From NCBI GenBank assembly GCA_022563855.1, contig JADFMN010000009.1:62001-126000 (forward strand): DNA of 64,000 bases. The letters run 5' to 3'. Positions within the stretch are counted from its first letter, which is position 1; every line of letters starts with the position of its first letter. Shown here in pieces: positions 60,618 to 64,000 of the stretch. A program made the translations under genes and the position numbers. The notes under the pieces are model-generated. The model worked only from the letters and a program-made list of their open reading frames with translations. It searched no databases and was not told the origin of the DNA. This DNA comes from Armatimonadota bacterium. Its GTDB lineage: Bacteria > Armatimonadota > Fimbriimonadia > Fimbriimonadales > Fimbriimonadaceae.

Positions 60618-61502
60618 ATGGCCGCACCGGCGCGCGGGTTCAACTCGCTGCGCACGTATCTGGAGATGATCAAGATCGAGCACTCGGTCTTCGCCTTGCC
60701 GTTCGCCATGGTCGGCATGGTTTGGGGCTCGGTGGCAGACGGCGGTTCCGGCTGGCCCGGCTGGCGAGTGTTCGGGCTGATCGTTCTGTGCATGGTCAGC
60801 GCTAGGAGCGCGGCGATGGCGTTCAACAGAATCGCGGATCGCGAAATAGACGCTAAGAACGAGCGCACCAAGAGCAGGGCGATTCCGGCAGGGCTGCTCA
60901 GCCTGAGGCACGCGAACCTCTTCCTCTACGCAAGCTGCGCCATCTTCTTTACTGGCGCGGCGCTGCTCAATCCGCTGACGCTCGCCCTGAGCCCGATCGC
61001 GCTGTTCACGATCCTTTTTTATTCGCGGACGAAGCTCTTTACGCCGCTTTGCCACTTCGTCTTGGGAGCGTCGCTTGGCATCACGCCAGCTGCGGCGTGG
61101 GCAGCTGTGACAGGGCGACTGGATTGGCAGATTCTGCCGGTTTGCCTCGGCGTGATGTTCTGGACCGCCGGTTTTGACATCATTTACAGCTTGCAGGACG
61201 AGGAATTCGATAGAGAGCAGAGGCTGCGATCTTTGCCTGAGACCCTGGGCAAGAGCCGGGCGCTATCCATCAGCCGATTGTGTCACGTCCTCGCCGTCGT
61301 ACTTCTTGGGTTGGGCGTTGCCATGATGGAGTCGGGTGCGCTGTCCTGGGTCGGCTTGGCGGTCGTGTGCGGGATTCTCATCTACGAGCAGAGCGTTGTG
61401 AAGCCGCACGACTTGAGCCGCGTCAACCTGGCGTTTATGACGCTGAACGGGTTTGTGTCGATCGGGTTCTTCCTCTTCGTCATGGTGGATTTATGGATGT
61501 GA
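60618..61502 (+). CDS. UbiA family prenyltransferase (menaquinone-type)
   Basis: 294 residues from ATG 60618; the open frame upstream is a shadow of the deacetylase. Eight to nine hydrophobic helices. The two Asp-rich motifs are 'NRIADREIDAKNERTKSRA' and 'YSLQDEEFDREQ', which bind the Mg-prenyl-diphosphate. It likely prenylates an aromatic ring for a quinone; the MqnP or UbiA role cannot be separated by eye. It opens a tight three-gene rightward cluster (3-nt gap, then a 4-nt overlap). Confidence 0.92.
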   Translation: MAAPARGFNSLRTYLEMIKIEHSVFALPFAMVGMVWGSVADGGSGWPGWRVFGLIVLCMVSARSAAMAFNRIADREIDAKNERTKSRAIPAGLLSLRHANLFLYASCAIFFTGAALLNPLTLALSPIALFTILFYSRTKLFTPLCHFVLGASLGITPAAAWAAVTGRLDWQILPVCLGVMFWTAGFDIIYSLQDEEFDREQRLRSLPETLGKSRALSISRLCHVLAVVLLGLGVAMMESGALSWVGLAVVCGILIYEQSVVKPHDLSRVNLAFMTLNGFVSIGFFLFVMVDLWM

Positions 61503-61505
61503 GTT

Positions 61506-61766
61506 ATGCCGAGTGAGTGGAGCGCGTATTTCCTTGGAGGGATCGTCATTTCGCTCATAATGACGGCGATCTGGTTGGCGCGTCTTAAGGCGAAGGGCAA
61601 GCGCGCAATAGTGATGGCCATGGCGTTTCTTGCATTCGCAGGGTTGCTGCAAGGGTTTCGGCTTGCGCTCTCTGGTACCGTCCTCTGGGTTCTGGGATCA
61701 GCGGTCGCGCTGTTGCTCGTGACAGACGTTGTATTGAGGTTAGCTGAGGAGCCGAGAAAAGAATGA
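61506..61766 (+). CDS. Small integral membrane protein
   Basis: 86 residues with three hydrophobic helices (about 7-25, 35-50 and 57-77) and positively charged loops (RLKAKGKRA). It ends in RLAEEPRKE. No family is recognised. It lies 3 nt behind ubiA and overlaps the next start by 4 nt (ATGA), so it is probably translated in this operon. Confidence 0.65.
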   Translation: MPSEWSAYFLGGIVISLIMTAIWLARLKAKGKRAIVMAMAFLAFAGLLQGFRLALSGTVLWVLGSAVALLLVTDVVLRLAEEPRKE

Positions 61767-63277
61767 TCAAGAATTTCGTGAACGCCAAGACGTTAGAGGG
61801 CGAGCCTCTGTCATTTGCGGTTGAACGTGGGAGATTCGTCTCAATCGGAGACCGCCAACCCGGCCAAGATGCCATTGATCTGCAGGGGGGAACTGTGCTT
61901 CCAGGTTTCATCGACGCGCACTGCCACATCATGCCGACCGGTCTTGACGAATTGCGGTTGCACCTCGGCGATTGCATGTCGCCAGAAGAAACCCTCGGCG
62001 CGATCCGAGATCGGCTGCCGACCATCGAGCCCGGGCAGTGGCTGATGGCCGTCCACTACGACCAGAATCGGTTCGAATCAGGCGATCACATTCACCGCGA
62101 CCAGCTCGACGAAATCTCTGCCAGCGTTCCGATCGTGCTGCGTCACGTCAACGGCCACGCGAGCGTTGTGAACTCCGCAGCGCTCCAGCACGCGAAAGTG
62201 GACGAGTCGGTCTCCGATCCGAAGGGCGGCACGTTCGTTCGAGACCAGGGCGGGCGACTGACCGGAGTGCTGCTAGAGCGAGCGCACGAGTACGTGAGCG
62301 ATCGAGCCCCAGCGCCGAGCCAGGAGCAGATGGTTGAGGCGATTCTGCGCGCGGCCCGTTCGATGAGCAAGTTCGGGATCACTTGCGCATCGGACATGAT
62401 GACCGGATACTGCAACCTTGAAAAGGAGCTGACTGCTTACCGTCTCGCTGCCGAAGCGGGTGCACCGATCCGTTTTCGGCTGTACGCGATGTGGTCCAAC
62501 GTCTTCGGTCCAAGGCCGTTGGAGCGGGATCGCTTGAAAGAACTGATCGACGCCATGGATCCCGAGCGATGCAAGGTGGCCGGAGCAAAGATATTCGCCG
62601 ACGGCGCAATCGCTTCCGCGACCGCCGCCATACACTGTGAGTTCGCCAAGGGCGGAAACGGCCAGCTGATCTACTCTCCAGATCGGCTGCAGGGGATGGT
62701 GTCCACCGCAGACGCGGAAGGCTGGGCCCTCTCCGTCCATTCGATCGGCGATCGAGCAACGGATCATGTGCTGGACGCTTTTGCCAAGACAACCGACCCG
62801 AGTCGGCACCGGATCGAGCACGCCATGATTCTAAGCGACGATCAGATCGGCCGGCTCGCGGACCTTCAGTGCCACACAGCGATGCAGCCGGAGTTTCTCA
62901 TGCGGCTCGGGCACGCATATCGCCGGCAGTTGCCCAGCGATGTCGCAGCGCGTTTGAAAAGGCTTGCGTCTGCGCTGCAAGCTGGCGTTAGGCTCTCGCT
63001 GAACTCCGACCGGCCCGTAGTGCCCGGCAACCCGTGGGACGGCATCGCATCGGCCTCACAACGACCCGCGGGCTTCGCGCCAGAGGAGAACATTCCAGAG
63101 CGCGAGTCCATCCGGCTCTATACAGAGGGGGGAGCTGACGCCAATGACGATCGTGGTGTGATGGGCGAAATCGACGTAGGGTGTCTCGCAGACTTCCAGG
63201 TTTACAACGAGCTTCCGAGGGCCGCAGATCCAAAGTTGCCGGACTCCGTTTACCTAGGAGGGGATTCCGTTCGCTAG
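61763..63277 (+). CDS. Amidohydrolase family protein (YtcJ/amidohydrolase_3 type)
   Basis: 504 residues. Metal-ligand motifs: 'LPGFIDAHCHIMP' (HxH), 'VLRHVNGHASVVN', 'AKIFADGAI' (carbamylated Lys region) and 'SVHSIGDRATDHVLDAF', 'HRIEHAMIL' (His ligands), ending in 'LSLNSDRPV' (Asp). The length and 'DGAIASATA' resemble YtcJ-type exoenzymes. No signal peptide, so it is cytoplasmic. The substrate is unknown. Downstream there is a bidirectional terminator hairpin. Confidence 0.88.
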   Translation: MIKNFVNAKTLEGEPLSFAVERGRFVSIGDRQPGQDAIDLQGGTVLPGFIDAHCHIMPTGLDELRLHLGDCMSPEETLGAIRDRLPTIEPGQWLMAVHYDQNRFESGDHIHRDQLDEISASVPIVLRHVNGHASVVNSAALQHAKVDESVSDPKGGTFVRDQGGRLTGVLLERAHEYVSDRAPAPSQEQMVEAILRAARSMSKFGITCASDMMTGYCNLEKELTAYRLAAEAGAPIRFRLYAMWSNVFGPRPLERDRLKELIDAMDPERCKVAGAKIFADGAIASATAAIHCEFAKGGNGQLIYSPDRLQGMVSTADAEGWALSVHSIGDRATDHVLDAFAKTTDPSRHRIEHAMILSDDQIGRLADLQCHTAMQPEFLMRLGHAYRRQLPSDVAARLKRLASALQAGVRLSLNSDRPVVPGNPWDGIASASQRPAGFAPEENIPERESIRLYTEGGADANDDRGVMGEIDVGCLADFQVYNELPRAADPKLPDSVYLGGDSVR

Positions 63278-63377
63278 GACCCAATGGAACATAAAGCGCC
63301 TCAAAGACGTTTATATAAGTGACGCAAATCCTCCTCTCCCAACGAGGACAGAGACAAGCAACGCTTGACTCACTCTA

Positions 63378-63406
63378 GCGCCCCCGTCTTTTCCCAGCGG
63401 GGGCGC
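63378..63406. terminator. Bidirectional terminator between convergent genes
   Basis: GCGCCCCC (63378-63385) pairs with GGGGGCGC (63399-63406) around a T/C-rich loop, just before the TAG of the minus-strand PilZ gene. It can stop both transcripts. The 100 bases upstream (63278-63377) hold no gene that I can see. Confidence 0.7.
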
Positions 63407-63411
63407 GAATA

Positions 63412-63996
63412 TTATAGATCGAGTCCAGAAAGCGGCTCGTCAAACCGAAGGCGAGTGCGGTAACCCAGGTAAGCATTGCCGGACTCCTCCCTAGAATTAA
63501 GCGACCAACCGTAGGCCTCGCCGCCATCCGGCAATTCTAACTTCACGGTGGTTCCAGGCCGGATGTACTTATCCGTTGCCAGGCAAGCCCCTCCAGCCGA
63601 AAGGTCCAGCATGGACACTTCGTTGCCGTTGAGCAACGCCGTACGCCCGCCGAAGGATTCGTCGCGCGGCTCCGATCTGCGATCGACCCGACGCAGATGC
63701 TGCGGCAGTTCGAGCGTCAGCTCTTTGGTGGCCTCGTCGCAAGAAGAGACGACTGAACGAAAGGTCATGAGGTAGCCATCGCTTGGAGCCTGCACGAGCA
63801 GTCGGTCGCCGACCTCGATCCGCGTGAAGCGATCGGCCTGCAAGGGGGAGGAGAAAACCAGCCCAGAAGAGTGCTTTCGAACGAAATGACACCGGTACAC
63901 ACCGCCCGGACCGACCATGCGAACTCTTGAATTGGGCTCGATGTCTACGTCGTAACGCCGGGCGGCAAAGTGCGCCGTCACGAAGTACGCGATCAT
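63412..63996 (-). CDS. PilZ-domain (YcgR-like) protein
   Basis: 194 residues. The c-di-GMP-binding motifs are RRVDRRSEPR (RxxxR-type) and DLSAGGACLAT (D-x-S-x-x-G), in the last 100 residues. The first 90 ('DIEPNSRVRMVG...GYLMTFRSVVSSCDEAT') resemble the YcgR N-domain. Such proteins sense c-di-GMP and modulate motility or exopolysaccharide. The start at 63996 is near the window edge and may not be the true start. With the HD-GYP fragment at the other edge, c-di-GMP signalling is used here. Confidence 0.85.
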   Translation of the reverse strand: MIAYFVTAHFAARRYDVDIEPNSRVRMVGPGGVYRCHFVRKHSSGLVFSSPLQADRFTRIEVGDRLLVQAPSDGYLMTFRSVVSSCDEATKELTLELPQHLRRVDRRSEPRDESFGGRTALLNGNEVSMLDLSAGGACLATDKYIRPGTTVKLELPDGGEAYGWSLNSREESGNAYLGYRTRLRFDEPLSGLDL

Positions 63997-64000
63997 CGCA

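Overview
The window is a GC-rich (about 60% by eye) bacterial chromosome segment with about 58 convincing protein genes on both strands. I found no rRNA or tRNA gene, CRISPR array, replication origin or complete mobile element. Several features fit a diderm of the Armatimonadota (Fimbriimonadia-like) type: PEP-CTERM sorting tails, an MCE-domain protein, a RhoNt-less-looking Rho, MprF-type DUF2156, VanW, many secreted orphan proteins, an M32 carboxypeptidase and an M28 peptidase. The taxonomic placement is inference only. TGA is an ordinary stop codon here; M32, dnaJ, guaA and rph all end in it.

Layout. 1-8 kb: tail of an HD-GYP protein, M32 carboxypeptidase, then a leftward cluster (VanW, methyltransferase, VOC protein, glyQ, Tat-exported phosphoesterase) and a trans-sulfuration enzyme. 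8-12 kb: rightward housekeeping operon rpoZ-dnaJ-prmA-rph-rdgB with overlapping starts and stops. 12-16 kb: leftward operon (metallopeptidase-like gene, queD, hpt, rho). 16-17.7 kb: small foreign-looking patch with an Abi/HEPN gene and an IS1595-type transposase stub. 17.7-25.8 kb: guaA, gluQ, a large secreted orphan, an aquaporin and clpC. 26-34 kb: MCE protein, rplI with an acidic tail, secreted proteins, a DapA-like protein without its lysine, a serine hydrolase and xth. 34-48 kb: M28 peptidase, the recoded thioredoxin-like gene, sodC, PEP-CTERM proteins, a DUF5117-type metalloprotease, AlkA-like, DinB and choice-of-anchor-B genes. 48-64 kb: sulfatase, PrpD, TerC, a sortilin-like Asp-box protein, an AcuC-type deacetylase, UbiA, an amidohydrolase and a PilZ protein.

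The most striking object is at 36743-37303. This is an exported thioredoxin-fold protein whose reading frame is interrupted only by TGA, exactly where the first cysteine of the CGWC active site belongs. A near-perfect hairpin lies 14 nt downstream of it, with the geometry of a bacterial SECIS. The simplest reading is a selenoprotein with a UGWC active site.

The second theme is a set of short dispersed intergenic repeats: G/C-tract palindromes, 'CTTCGACAGGCTCAGGATGA'-like units and 'TTCGGGTT' repeats. They fill many gaps, and two repeat-like elements sit in frame inside conserved enzymes (glyQ and prpD). Four convergent gene pairs also share an interlocked CTAG/CTAA stop.
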